Of a stretch of DNA of 64,000 nt, positions 50,376 to 57,834 are shown one piece after another. The notes under the pieces are model-generated. The model worked only from the letters and a program-made list of their open reading frames with translations, was not told where the DNA came from and did not search any database. The stretch is taken from positions 1,674,001 to 1,738,000 of the forward strand of contig OY769938.1 in assembly GCA_963669295.1 (NCBI GenBank), given 5' to 3'. Origin of the DNA: G963669295 sp963669295. Its GTDB lineage: Bacteria; Bacteroidota; Bacteroidia; Flavobacteriales_D; CALLUQ01. Position numbers and translations under genes: made by a program. Position 1 is the stretch's first letter. Each line of letters opens with the position of its first letter.

Positions 50376-51788
50376 TTACTTTTGTGAAGAAAGCATGTAT
50401 TTCAAGCCGAAATTAGCTCCTAGAGAAAGGTTACGTGTGGTGTTAAAGTCGCGCGGAATCTTTTGCGTACCGGCAAATATATTGTTGCCACTTATAGCAC
50501 TTCTTGCTCCAAACGAAATGCCCAGCTTACGTTGAACATATACCTCGTACTCCAATCCCAGTTCAGCACCAAAATCGAATGTGGTATAGTGGTCTTTTAC
50601 ATCGCTGCTCACCCCATCATCCAGGCGGGTAGCTTGCTTAAGGTAGCCTGCATAAGGGCCTGCCATGATGTTAAACGACGAAGCGTTGCGCGCCACCAGC
50701 TTAGGCAGTTTCTTTTTATACAACAAATTAATTTGCGAGTAATTCAGTGTCATTTCATGGCGAGTAGTTGCTCCCTCCATGGTGTTTTCAATGATTTGCC
50801 CGCGCGATCGATCGATCAACACATCCGATTGAATGGCTGCTTTGTCTGACAGGTTATACCCAAACGACAGCCCATAATCCAATCCGTACCGGTTGATGTT
50901 TTGGGTGCTGGTGTTGGGGTCAGCGGCTTTATAGGTATCGTAATTCAAGGCCCATACTTTGTTGTAAGTAGCGGTTACCCCAGCATAAAACCCAAGAGGC
51001 ATGCCTTGTTGCTCAAATGGAATCATTTTGCTGCCTCCAGGAATATCGCGAGGAGTTAACAGTTCAGGGCTATTGCTTTCCCATACCATGGCTGGCATAG
51101 CTTGCATGGTTAAACGTTCTAACGTTTCTTTTTCTTCCTCTTCTGTAGTATTCGCTAATCCATTTTCTTCAACATCAGCTGTATTGGTAACGAATAAATC
51201 AACATCTTCTTCTTCTATTGTTGTCAATGCATTTACCAATACTGGAATAGACGCACCAGTGGGCTGGGTTGTGTTATTATTTGTTGGTTTAACCGAAGTT
51301 GAATGCTGCGCTGATGACGCTACCCGGCCAGTATTGGCTGTTGGGTGCGTTGCCAATGTAGCTTGCTGTTGGGCAACAGCATTCGCATTGCGTTGCTGTG
51401 CATTGTTGTTCAGCCCTGGTTCAGTATCATTGCTTTCAACAGGCATTTCAACTGCATTGTTAGTAGGAATAGAGGCATTGTTGTTCACAGGCGCAATTGC
51501 TTCAACCGCAGGCCCATCATTCGAAGGAATGGGTGTTGCTATGTTGGCCTCCGCCATTTGTTGCACTACCGGATCTTCTTGCAACGCTTCATTGATCAAA
51601 TACATCGAACCCATGCCAATCAGAAACGCCAGGGCCGAAACCCAATAAATCTTCTTGAACCCTCCACCAGCAGCAGGCTTCGCAGCATCAAGCGCTTCGG
51701 CAATATTGTCCCATGCCTCAGGAGCAGGAACTTCCGACAGCGACTCGAACGAATCTTTGTACCAGTTATTAAGAGAGTCGTTTTTCAT
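50376..51788 (-). CDS. Membrane-anchored beta-barrel protein, putative anti-sigma partner
   Basis: A 470-residue protein of composite build. The N terminus (LNNWYKDSFESLSEVPAPEAWDNI) resembles the cytoplasmic part seen in proteins encoded beside ECF sigma factors in Bacteroidota. A single membrane helix (~46-64: IYWVSALAFLIGMGSMYLI) follows, then a long Asn/Thr/Ala/Gln-rich linker (~75-210), and a C-terminal region of amphipathic strands like an outer-membrane barrel (~270-470, GFYAGVTATYNKVWALN, GLDYGLSFGYNLSDKAAIQ). It could span both membranes. It overlaps the sigma gene by 20 bp, so the two are translationally linked and the protein probably controls the sigma factor. That role is inferred from context. 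Confidence 0.78.
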   Translation of the reverse strand: MKNDSLNNWYKDSFESLSEVPAPEAWDNIAEALDAAKPAAGGGFKKIYWVSALAFLIGMGSMYLINEALQEDPVVQQMAEANIATPIPSNDGPAVEAIAPVNNNASIPTNNAVEMPVESNDTEPGLNNNAQQRNANAVAQQQATLATHPTANTGRVASSAQHSTSVKPTNNNTTQPTGASIPVLVNALTTIEEEDVDLFVTNTADVEENGLANTTEEEEKETLERLTMQAMPAMVWESNSPELLTPRDIPGGSKMIPFEQQGMPLGFYAGVTATYNKVWALNYDTYKAADPNTSTQNINRYGLDYGLSFGYNLSDKAAIQSDVLIDRSRGQIIENTMEGATTRHEMTLNYSQINLLYKKKLPKLVARNASSFNIMAGPYAGYLKQATRLDDGVSSDVKDHYTTFDFGAELGLEYEVYVQRKLGISFGARSAISGNNIFAGTQKIPRDFNTTRNLSLGANFGLKYMLSSQK

Positions 51789-52362
51789 ACGTTTCGATCA
51801 AATCTTTATCGATGTATTTGTAAATTATTTTCTTCAGTACTTTTTTAGCCTTCGCCATCTGCGACTTCGAAGTGCCTTCGCTTACTCCCAGCGTTTCCGC
51901 AATTTCTTTGTGCGTGTACCCTTCAATGATATAAAGGTTAAGCACCATTCGGTAACCTTCGGGCAATTCCTGCGTGATTTTCAGGAAATCATCTACGTTT
52001 AACTCCTTCAACGCATCGTTAAAGTTCAGGTCACCATTGTCGGTTAAATGCGTTTCGGTTAATTCCGAAGAGGCCACCTGGTTGGCTTGCCTGCGGTAAA
52101 AGTCGATGGTGTTGTTGACAATGGTTCTGCGAATCCATCCTTCCAACGATCCTTTTCCGTTGTATTTATGTAGGTTGGTGAAAACTTTTACGAAACCTTC
52201 TTGCAACAAATCTTGCGCCGATTCGCGGTTGTTGGCATATCCTAAGCACACTCCAAACATTTTTTTGGAATAACGGGCATAAAATTCCCGTTGGGCGAGT
52301 CGGTCCCCCTTCAGGCAATTCTCAATAAGGGTTTGTTCTTCCTTATTGTATACCAGTTTCAT
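51769..52362 (-). CDS. ECF-type RNA polymerase sigma factor (sigma-70 family)
   Basis: A 197-residue group-4 sigma factor. The sigma-2 region spans ~20-95 (AQREFYARYSKKMFGVCLGY, SAQDLLQEGFVKVFTNLHKY, GWIRRTIVNNTIDFYRR) and the sigma-4 helix-turn-helix ~125-180 (LPEGYRMVLNLYIIEGYTHK, GVSEGTSKSQMAKAKKVL). It would direct RNA polymerase to a small regulon in response to an envelope signal. The next gene downstream, overlapping by 20 bp, encodes a membrane protein that is the probable regulator. A conserved three-block sequence lies ~65-120 bp upstream of the start and recurs near 53.6 kb. Confidence 0.95.
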   Translation of the reverse strand: MKLVYNKEEQTLIENCLKGDRLAQREFYARYSKKMFGVCLGYANNRESAQDLLQEGFVKVFTNLHKYNGKGSLEGWIRRTIVNNTIDFYRRQANQVASSELTETHLTDNGDLNFNDALKELNVDDFLKITQELPEGYRMVLNLYIIEGYTHKEIAETLGVSEGTSKSQMAKAKKVLKKIIYKYIDKDLIETYEKRLS

Positions 52363-52426
52363 TGGCGCGTGCTTTATGTAATGCTATCCCTTGCCTACAC
52401 AAGCGTACCGTGGTTATAACAATGGG

Positions 52427-52482
52427 ATTTACCTTGCATTACGAATCATTTTTTCTTTCTTACTGTTTGTTGTTGGCCTTAC
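52427..52482 (-). repeat. Three-block intergenic motif, copy A (upstream of the ECF sigma gene)
   Basis: On the plus strand this contains TTTACCTTGCATT (52428-52440), TTCTTTCTTACTGT (52453-52466) and GGCCTTAC (52475-52482). The same blocks occur in the same order, more tightly packed, at 53585-53618. Relative to the sigma gene the motif lies 65-120 bp upstream. Confidence 0.55.
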
Positions 52483-52507
52483 TAATTTGGTTCTGTTGCC
52501 TACAAAT

Positions 52508-53218
52508 TTACTGAAATTTTACCTCAAATCCTTGTTGTAACCTGTTAATCACAGTGTTATAAAGAACTATATTTTCAGTTGCACTAATTTTTATTTGTCC
52601 ATTTCCCCCTTGTTGGTCCGCATTTTCCCACATGGTGGAAGTAATGTCGGCAAACCAATCGGTGAGGTTGAGTTCAATCATCATGGCACGTGGTTTTCCC
52701 TCTATCAATACCACTTCATGGGTGCCGTCATTTTCCAGTGCCCGCATGTTGATGACATGGCTGGTATGTATTTTCAATTGAACAGGCACCGACGACAGGT
52801 TTTGCCTGGTGTAATGGCCATTTAGCAAAATGGCATTATTAGCATCCTCAGTCGCCACATTCACATCCATGCTGGAATACGTACCTTGCTCCAGGTGCAT
52901 AGAAGTAATGGTAGTAGTCCCTTCGTTAATTTCAACATCAATAGCACTGTTGTAGCTGCCATAAGCATCGTCGCCTTGCAAGCGTACTCCCGATACGGCC
53001 ACACTGGCTATTTTAACATGCCCTCCATTCAACTTGAGGTAACCTGCATCACCATCCTGGCCTACTTCAGTATTGCTCACTGCCATGGCAATGCCTACCG
53101 AAGTGGTTTTATCCCACTTTTCCTTGTTACAGCCCGTAACAGCTAACAGCCCTACAACAAACAAAGGTAGGGCAATTCCTTTGTTGAACATTTTTAACAT
53201 AACTATTATCCGCTTCAT
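52508..53218 (-). CDS. Lipoprotein, DUF4382-like
   Basis: A 236-residue predicted lipoprotein with a hydrophobic signal (IALPLFVVGLLAVTGC) and lipobox Cys at residue 30, followed by NKEKW. ATGs at codons 7 and 10 are alternative starts that give a more usual signal length. The mature part is beta-rich (HVKIASVAVSGVRLQGDD, INEGTTTITSMHLEQGTYSS, PRAMMIELNLTDWFADI). The L-E-x-G-x-Y motif resembles DUF4382 lipoproteins, an assignment made by eye. It is probably periplasmic or at the outer membrane. It is on the same strand as, and 145 bp upstream of, the ECF sigma gene, so it could be part of or controlled by that locus. Confidence 0.72.
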   Translation of the reverse strand: MKRIIVMLKMFNKGIALPLFVVGLLAVTGCNKEKWDKTTSVGIAMAVSNTEVGQDGDAGYLKLNGGHVKIASVAVSGVRLQGDDAYGSYNSAIDVEINEGTTTITSMHLEQGTYSSMDVNVATEDANNAILLNGHYTRQNLSSVPVQLKIHTSHVINMRALENDGTHEVVLIEGKPRAMMIELNLTDWFADITSTMWENADQQGGNGQIKISATENIVLYNTVINRLQQGFEVKFQ

Positions 53219-53584
53219 TACTTATGAAGACGCGACTTAGGCGATTTTTGGTTGCCTGCAATGGCTTTTCTTTTCTTAAATATAGGTAATTATCTGGTAC
53301 TGAATTACAAATGCGAAAGCATCTTGCACCGTTTTACACCATGCCCCGCATTCCAAAAATGCCCTCCATTCATTGTGCAATTTGAAAAGAAATCGAGTTT
53401 AACCACAACCACCCGCATCAACATTGAACCATTTTTTTAAAAAATATTTGCCTTATGTGTATATAAGGTATAAAGGGCGCGGTTTTTATTTTTTTATGAA
53501 AAAAAATCACTTTCAGGGCAACCCTTTTTTACATCAACCCCGTCTTTGTTTATGGTTCACCCACAGATAACCTCAATTGTTGAT

Positions 53585-53618
53585 TTTACCTTGCATTCTT
53601 TCTTACTGTGGGCCTTAC
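53585..53618 (-). repeat. Three-block intergenic motif, copy B
   Basis: TTTACCTTGCATT (53585-53597), CTTTCTTACTGT (53598-53609) and GGCCTTAC (53611-53618) repeat the blocks at 52427-52482 in the same order, without the 14-base and 8-base spacers of copy A. It directly precedes the orphan terminator. Strand is given to match copy A; the true orientation of function is unknown. Confidence 0.55.
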
Positions 53619-53621
53619 GAG

Positions 53622-53653
53622 CACCGAAACAACCCCATTGTTTCGGTGTTTTT
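53622..53653 (+). terminator. Orphan intrinsic terminator
   Basis: A perfect 11-bp stem (CACCGAAACAA / TTGTTTCGGTG) with a 5-base loop is followed by five Ts. No plus-strand gene lies within 10 kb upstream (the nearest ends at 49071), so it must end an unannotated transcript or attenuate the leader of the gene at 53797. Confidence 0.8.
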
Positions 53654-53743
53654 CTTTTATCCGTATTAACAAGGTTGAAAAACTTTTCAACATTTTTTTC
53701 ACATTTTTTCGGTTTTGAGGCAACCCTACCCCCCCTTTTCTAC

Positions 53744-53774
53744 GTCTATTGGTTTGGTTACAAACCGAATAGAC
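53744..53774 (+). promoter_or_regulatory. Stable hairpin in the leader of the 904-residue protein gene
   Basis: GTCTATTGGTTTG pairs with CAAACCGAATAGAC around a GTTA loop, with a single bulged C. It ends 22 bp before the ATG and has no T tract, so it is not a terminator. It may affect translation or mRNA stability. Confidence 0.55.
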
Positions 53775-53796
53775 TGACTTACTTAAACGCTGTTAT

Positions 53797-56511
53797 ATGA
53801 GAACAACCTTGAAAGGGTGGCTTCTAGGAGTCGTTGCATTGCTGGCTACAGGCACTGCTTTTACCCAGGTTAATACTGCCTCTACCAACAAAACCATAAC
53901 ACCCAAAGTGGTGGACTGTGTTCCTGAGCCGGCAGCCCAGGCCGCCAATGGATTTACCATGGTTAAATATGCACTTTGGAATAAAGGTTCTGATTTGCGC
54001 CCTGAAACCAAGCAATTGGTGCCTACCGATAAGTTGCCAGCGCCTCCTCCTCCTTGTTCAGCTGCTGCTAACGATAATTGCGCCAATGCCATTGCTTTAA
54101 CAGTCAATGCTGCATGTGTTACCGGAAGAACTTGTGGGTCATTGGAAGTTGGAGAACCCACTCCCTCGTGTGATGTTACACAAACGGCCTCGGTGTGGTA
54201 TACTTTTGTGGCCAACGCTACAACCATGACTGTAACCGTTGACCAAACCGGGGGTGGATGTTTCGGAACATCCGCAGTATACAGCGGTACATGTGGATCA
54301 TTCACTGAGCTAAATTGCCAGGATAATGTGGACCCTTATGTACACAACCTTACCGGCCTTACCATAGGCAATACTTATTATGTACAGGTATCTTATGGAT
54401 CGGGCGGGCCTTGTGGCGATGAAATGGATTTTTGTATTGATGTGGATGGTGTGGTTGTTCCCGCCCACTGCTCCAACGGCATTCAAGATGCCGACGAAAC
54501 TGGCATAGATTGCGGTGGTGTAGATTGTAGTCCTTGTGGTGGTGGATGTACTGCCAATGAAGATTGTTCAACTGCCGATGCACTTACACTAAGTGCAGGA
54601 GGTACAGATACCGTTTTTGTATGCTTAACTGCCGAATGCAACACCGGTGCCAGCGATGCTTCCTATATATTTTCTGGTGGTTGTCCTACTACACAAGCTT
54701 ATCAAGAGGTGTGGTATACCTTTACTGCAACCAATTCTTACTTAACAGCACAAGTCACCAATGCCGACTTTAACGATGTGCAAATTTCGGTATGGACCTC
54801 CAGTTGTAACTCTATTTATACCCCCACTTGTTATGTATCGGGCACTGGAGGGGCTGCCAACCTCACCAACTTCTTGCTTACCATTGGGGAAACGTATAAC
54901 ATTTCCATTTCTTCCGCCAATGATGGCGATGGAGGTAACTTTGATTTATGCATTTACGACTTTGGCGACCCGAGTGCTTGTAATACGGGAGGTGTATTAA
55001 CCGCTACCCCAGCCCCTGATAGTAACGCTTTTTACCCGTTTGGGTACTACCCGCCCAACACTACGGTTAACTTTTGCTATACCATTAATCCTTACGAAAA
55101 AATTGCTTGTAACTGGATTCATGGCATCGTACCTACCTTTGGTAGCGGATGGCAGGCCTTTAATCCCGCTACCGACGTTACCACTGCCCTGGTTACCGCC
55201 AGTACACGTAATCCCGAGCAAAACTACTTGTGGAGTTGGTATGCCGATGGCGTGGTGCAACTCAACTCACCCATTCCTTATCCTGGTGGTGGCAATGCCG
55301 GTGCCGGGTGGTTTTTCGACGATTTAGATGGTAACCCTAACGACAACTGGGGCGACGGTGGCTGTAACGGCCCATGCCAGTGCGATGCTGCAGGAAGTGG
55401 ATTTACCTGGACAGTGTGTTGGAACCTTACTACCAAAACTTCGGGCAACTGCTCATCACAAGAAGATTTAAGTGTATCGATGCAAACCTACTCCGACGGT
55501 GAAACAGGCAACTGGGGAAGTGTAGGATGCGTATCGGATGCCCCCGACTTTAGTGGAAACACCCAGGCATGTTGTGATATCATTCCTCCTATTATTATAG
55601 GCACCATACACGTAGACACCTCCGTGCTGGGTGGTGCTACCTTTACCATTCAACTGAATGAAGCCGTGCTTTGTGGTGATGTGGATGCGACTGATTTTGT
55701 ATTAAACAGTTCCAGCTTCCCATTAGGAGGCACCACCATTGTTAGTGCTACCCCTTCTCCTGCCTGCAGCGACTGGGATGGCAATGGAAGTACCGATACC
55801 GATACCACCACTGTAGTAACCATCACCTTATCTGCAGCTCCAGGCAGCGGCTACGACGACACCTGGTATGTCACCGTAGCCCCTACCAGCGATATTATCG
55901 ATTGCTGTACTAACTTGCTCATTAACGGTGCTTCAGGCGGTGGTGATGTAGTAATACTGCCCGTAGAACTCATCAACTTCACTGCACGACGCAATGGCGA
56001 AAACACCGTGGAGCTGCAATGGGAAACGGCCTCAGAAGTTAACAGCCAATCGTTTGTAGTAGAACGCAGTGTGGATGGCGTACAATTTCAGCGCATTGCA
56101 CAAGTGGCCGCTGCCGGAAACAGCAATCAAACCTTGTACTACAACGCATTTGATTATGCTCCTGTACTTGGGTTATCCTACTACCGCTTACGCATCATCG
56201 ATAAAGATGGGCATGAAGAATTTACTCGTTTCATTCCTATTCGCATTACCCCGAACGATGTAGTGGTAACTGTTGCACCTAACCCCGTTGAAGATCAATT
56301 TACTTTGAGCTTCGACCTCGAAAGCGAGGAAAACATACAATTTACCTTGATGAACATTGCAGGCCAGGAAGTTCGTAAGAGCCAGATCGAAGGCACAAAA
56401 GGACTCAACACCTTTGGTGTTAATGTAATGGACTTGCCGAAAGGCATCTACTTCATTAACATGACCAGCAACCGAGGAGTATTGTACAACAACAAGGTAG
56501 TACTCGACTAA
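53797..56511 (+). CDS. Large secreted multidomain protein with T9SS type-A sorting domain
   Basis: A 904-residue exported protein with a signal peptide (WLLGVVALLATGTAFTQ). It has two pre-peptidase-like beta-sandwich domains (~85-215, SVWYTFVANATTMTVTVDQT; ~255-395, EVWYTFTATNSYLTAQVT), separated by a Cys-rich IDCGGVDCSPCGGGC linker. A unique central domain rich in Trp/Gly/Asn follows (~400-600), then an Ig-like segment (~605-725), a fibronectin-III-like segment (LPVELINFTARRNGENTVEL, SYYRLRIIDKDG) and a type-A sorting domain (VTVAPNPVEDQFTLSFDLES, GIYFINMTSNRG). No catalytic residues were recognised. Many cysteines suggest disulfide stabilisation outside the cell. Confidence 0.88.
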   Translation: MRTTLKGWLLGVVALLATGTAFTQVNTASTNKTITPKVVDCVPEPAAQAANGFTMVKYALWNKGSDLRPETKQLVPTDKLPAPPPPCSAAANDNCANAIALTVNAACVTGRTCGSLEVGEPTPSCDVTQTASVWYTFVANATTMTVTVDQTGGGCFGTSAVYSGTCGSFTELNCQDNVDPYVHNLTGLTIGNTYYVQVSYGSGGPCGDEMDFCIDVDGVVVPAHCSNGIQDADETGIDCGGVDCSPCGGGCTANEDCSTADALTLSAGGTDTVFVCLTAECNTGASDASYIFSGGCPTTQAYQEVWYTFTATNSYLTAQVTNADFNDVQISVWTSSCNSIYTPTCYVSGTGGAANLTNFLLTIGETYNISISSANDGDGGNFDLCIYDFGDPSACNTGGVLTATPAPDSNAFYPFGYYPPNTTVNFCYTINPYEKIACNWIHGIVPTFGSGWQAFNPATDVTTALVTASTRNPEQNYLWSWYADGVVQLNSPIPYPGGGNAGAGWFFDDLDGNPNDNWGDGGCNGPCQCDAAGSGFTWTVCWNLTTKTSGNCSSQEDLSVSMQTYSDGETGNWGSVGCVSDAPDFSGNTQACCDIIPPIIIGTIHVDTSVLGGATFTIQLNEAVLCGDVDATDFVLNSSSFPLGGTTIVSATPSPACSDWDGNGSTDTDTTTVVTITLSAAPGSGYDDTWYVTVAPTSDIIDCCTNLLINGASGGGDVVILPVELINFTARRNGENTVELQWETASEVNSQSFVVERSVDGVQFQRIAQVAAAGNSNQTLYYNAFDYAPVLGLSYYRLRIIDKDGHEEFTRFIPIRITPNDVVVTVAPNPVEDQFTLSFDLESEENIQFTLMNIAGQEVRKSQIEGTKGLNTFGVNVMDLPKGIYFINMTSNRGVLYNNKVVLD

Positions 56512-56520
56512 GCATTTACC

Positions 56521-56628
56521 ATGAAGCCGGTGCAAGAAAGAAAGGGAGTGAATTTACATGCCATTGTTTTTTGGGTGGCCCTCCCGATCATCATCACCTT
56601 TTTTGCAGCGGTAATACTTTACTATTGA
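56521..56628 (+). CDS. Very small single-span membrane protein
   Basis: A 35-codon frame beginning with ATG 9 bp after the preceding stop: a short charged N terminus (MKPVQERKGVNLHA), then one uninterrupted hydrophobic helix (IVFWVALPIIITFFAAVILY) up to the stop. It lies inside the same transcript as the secreted protein, ahead of the terminator at 56671. The clear charge-then-helix layout supports a real gene, but it is short and I do not recognise it. Confidence 0.5.
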   Translation: MKPVQERKGVNLHAIVFWVALPIIITFFAAVILYY

Positions 56629-56670
56629 TTAAACGATGTAACCAAGTAAAAACTACTTACTCACACAAAG

Positions 56671-56707
56671 AAACACCCCTTTACTCCTGTTAAGGGGTGT
56701 TTTCTTT
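56671..56707 (+). terminator. Intrinsic terminator
   Basis: AAACACCCCTT pairs with AAGGGGTGTTT (11 bp) around a 10-base loop and is followed by TCTTTT. It closes the transcript of the 904-residue secreted protein and the small membrane protein. Confidence 0.92.
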
Positions 56708-56808
56708 TAGTCGGTTTGTAGTCAGCTCGTTACCCCTTGACATCACCATAAAAATTGATTAGCTTTAGCATCGCTTTGCGCAACTAACAGCATAAAACAC
56801 TTACGTGA

Positions 56809-57834
56809 ATGAAAGTAGCAGTTAATCTATTAACTCTGCTTACTCTACTACTTCCTACAGCCGTTACGGCCATTAACGCTCCTTCTTCGAACAACTCGAA
56901 CGAAGATAGTCTTGCCGCATTTCAACGCATCAAAAAACACTATTACTTTGTGTCGAACAGGCAAAGTGAATTGGGCGAAATCGACCTGTATAAAATCCGA
57001 ACACACCAACAAGCTTTAACCGCCTGTATTGTAAAAGGGCGTTTTGAAGTTCCGCATCGACCCAACCAAAAAAGAGCCCGCATTATGGTGCACACCTTAC
57101 ACAACGATGAGTTGGTAGGGTTATACAACACCAATGCCAATGGCGATTACCTGATGGTATTGATGCCCAATGTAAAATACCGTTTGGTGGTTAACACCCC
57201 TGGCTACGATACTTTATCGGCAGTGGTAGAAGTGCCATTTTATGCCAATTCCGATGCTTATGCTGAGGTGTCGAAACAGCAAATTAAACTACAGCAAAAC
57301 CCCGAAACGGGAGCCACCCTGCTCGATGTAAAAAACTGGTTTGTAGAAGCCGAAGAGCGTACCCTGTTTTTGTTGACGGTATACAAAGACACCACCAATG
57401 AACCTTCTTTTCTTGAGTTTCATGATGCCGAAAGTGTTCCGTTTGAACACAACAGTGCCAACTACAGCAATGTGAATGAATTGCTAAAAAAAGAGGCTGA
57501 GCTGGCCAGAAAAAAGCCGGCACAAGCAGCAAAGGCTTATGAAAAAGGCGACTATGTAAATGCTTACCGGCTGTATGCCCAGCTGTTGGCCATTAACGCT
57601 AATGATGCAGTGGCCAGTTATCGTTGCGGAATCAGCCTATTTCATTTGGGCGCACGAAAAACAAGGCCATTCCTTACCTGGAAGCTGCTGCCAAATCGAG
57701 CGAAACACCTACCGATGTGTACTACTACCTGGGCTATGCTTATCATCAAAAGTCGTTTTTCGACCAGGCATTGGTGGCGCTCCATACATTTAAACAAAAA
57801 GCACCCCAAAAAGCCATTGAAGCGCTTCAAGTAA
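56809..57834 (+). CDS. TPR/PD40 surface protein, 5' part of a frameshifted gene
   Basis: The 341-residue frame starts with a signal peptide (LLTLLTLLLPTAVTA), then a carboxypeptidase-regulatory-like beta-sandwich (VKGRFEVPHRPNQ, VHTLHNDELVGLYNTNANGD) and a TPR-like segment (YEKGDYVNAYRLYAQLL, SYRCGISLFHLGAR). It then runs into nonsense from about residue 284. From base 57657 the homologous sequence continues in the -1 frame (KNKAIPYLEAAAKSSETPT), which is the same gene. The break is at an A5 run (57657-57661); restoring one A gives GARKNKAIPYLE, matching the second internal copy. It is therefore a single ~983-residue gene with a 1-base deletion, whether true mutation, sequencing error or slippage. 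Confidence 0.8.
   Translation: MKVAVNLLTLLTLLLPTAVTAINAPSSNNSNEDSLAAFQRIKKHYYFVSNRQSELGEIDLYKIRTHQQALTACIVKGRFEVPHRPNQKRARIMVHTLHNDELVGLYNTNANGDYLMVLMPNVKYRLVVNTPGYDTLSAVVEVPFYANSDAYAEVSKQQIKLQQNPETGATLLDVKNWFVEAEERTLFLLTVYKDTTNEPSFLEFHDAESVPFEHNSANYSNVNELLKKEAELARKKPAQAAKAYEKGDYVNAYRLYAQLLAINANDAVASYRCGISLFHLGARKTRPFLTWKLLPNRAKHLPMCTTTWAMLIIKSRFSTRHWWRSIHLNKKHPKKPLKRFK

Larger units (their letters stand above)
53219..53796. other. Long intergenic region with an orphan terminator and a leader hairpin
   Basis: A 578-bp gap between divergent genes. It holds copy B of the three-block motif (53585-53618), directly followed by a strong plus-strand terminator (53622-53653) that has no upstream gene to terminate, then a 13-bp hairpin (53744-53774) 22 bp before the ATG at 53797. 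AATATTTG near 53447 is a one-mismatch -7 element on the plus strand. A small RNA or an attenuated leader is possible. No credible protein gene was seen. Confidence 0.45.

Noticed and set aside
53546..53800. An 84-codon plus-strand frame before the secreted protein gene
   Set aside because: It runs through the orphan terminator and the leader hairpin and overlaps the next start; its composition is not protein-like.
57650..57665. Programmed -1 ribosomal frameshifting as the explanation of the split TPR/PD40 gene
   Set aside because: The site is CGA-AAA-ACA, without a full X-XXY-YYZ slippery heptamer and without an obvious downstream structure; a lost A in a short A run is simpler.
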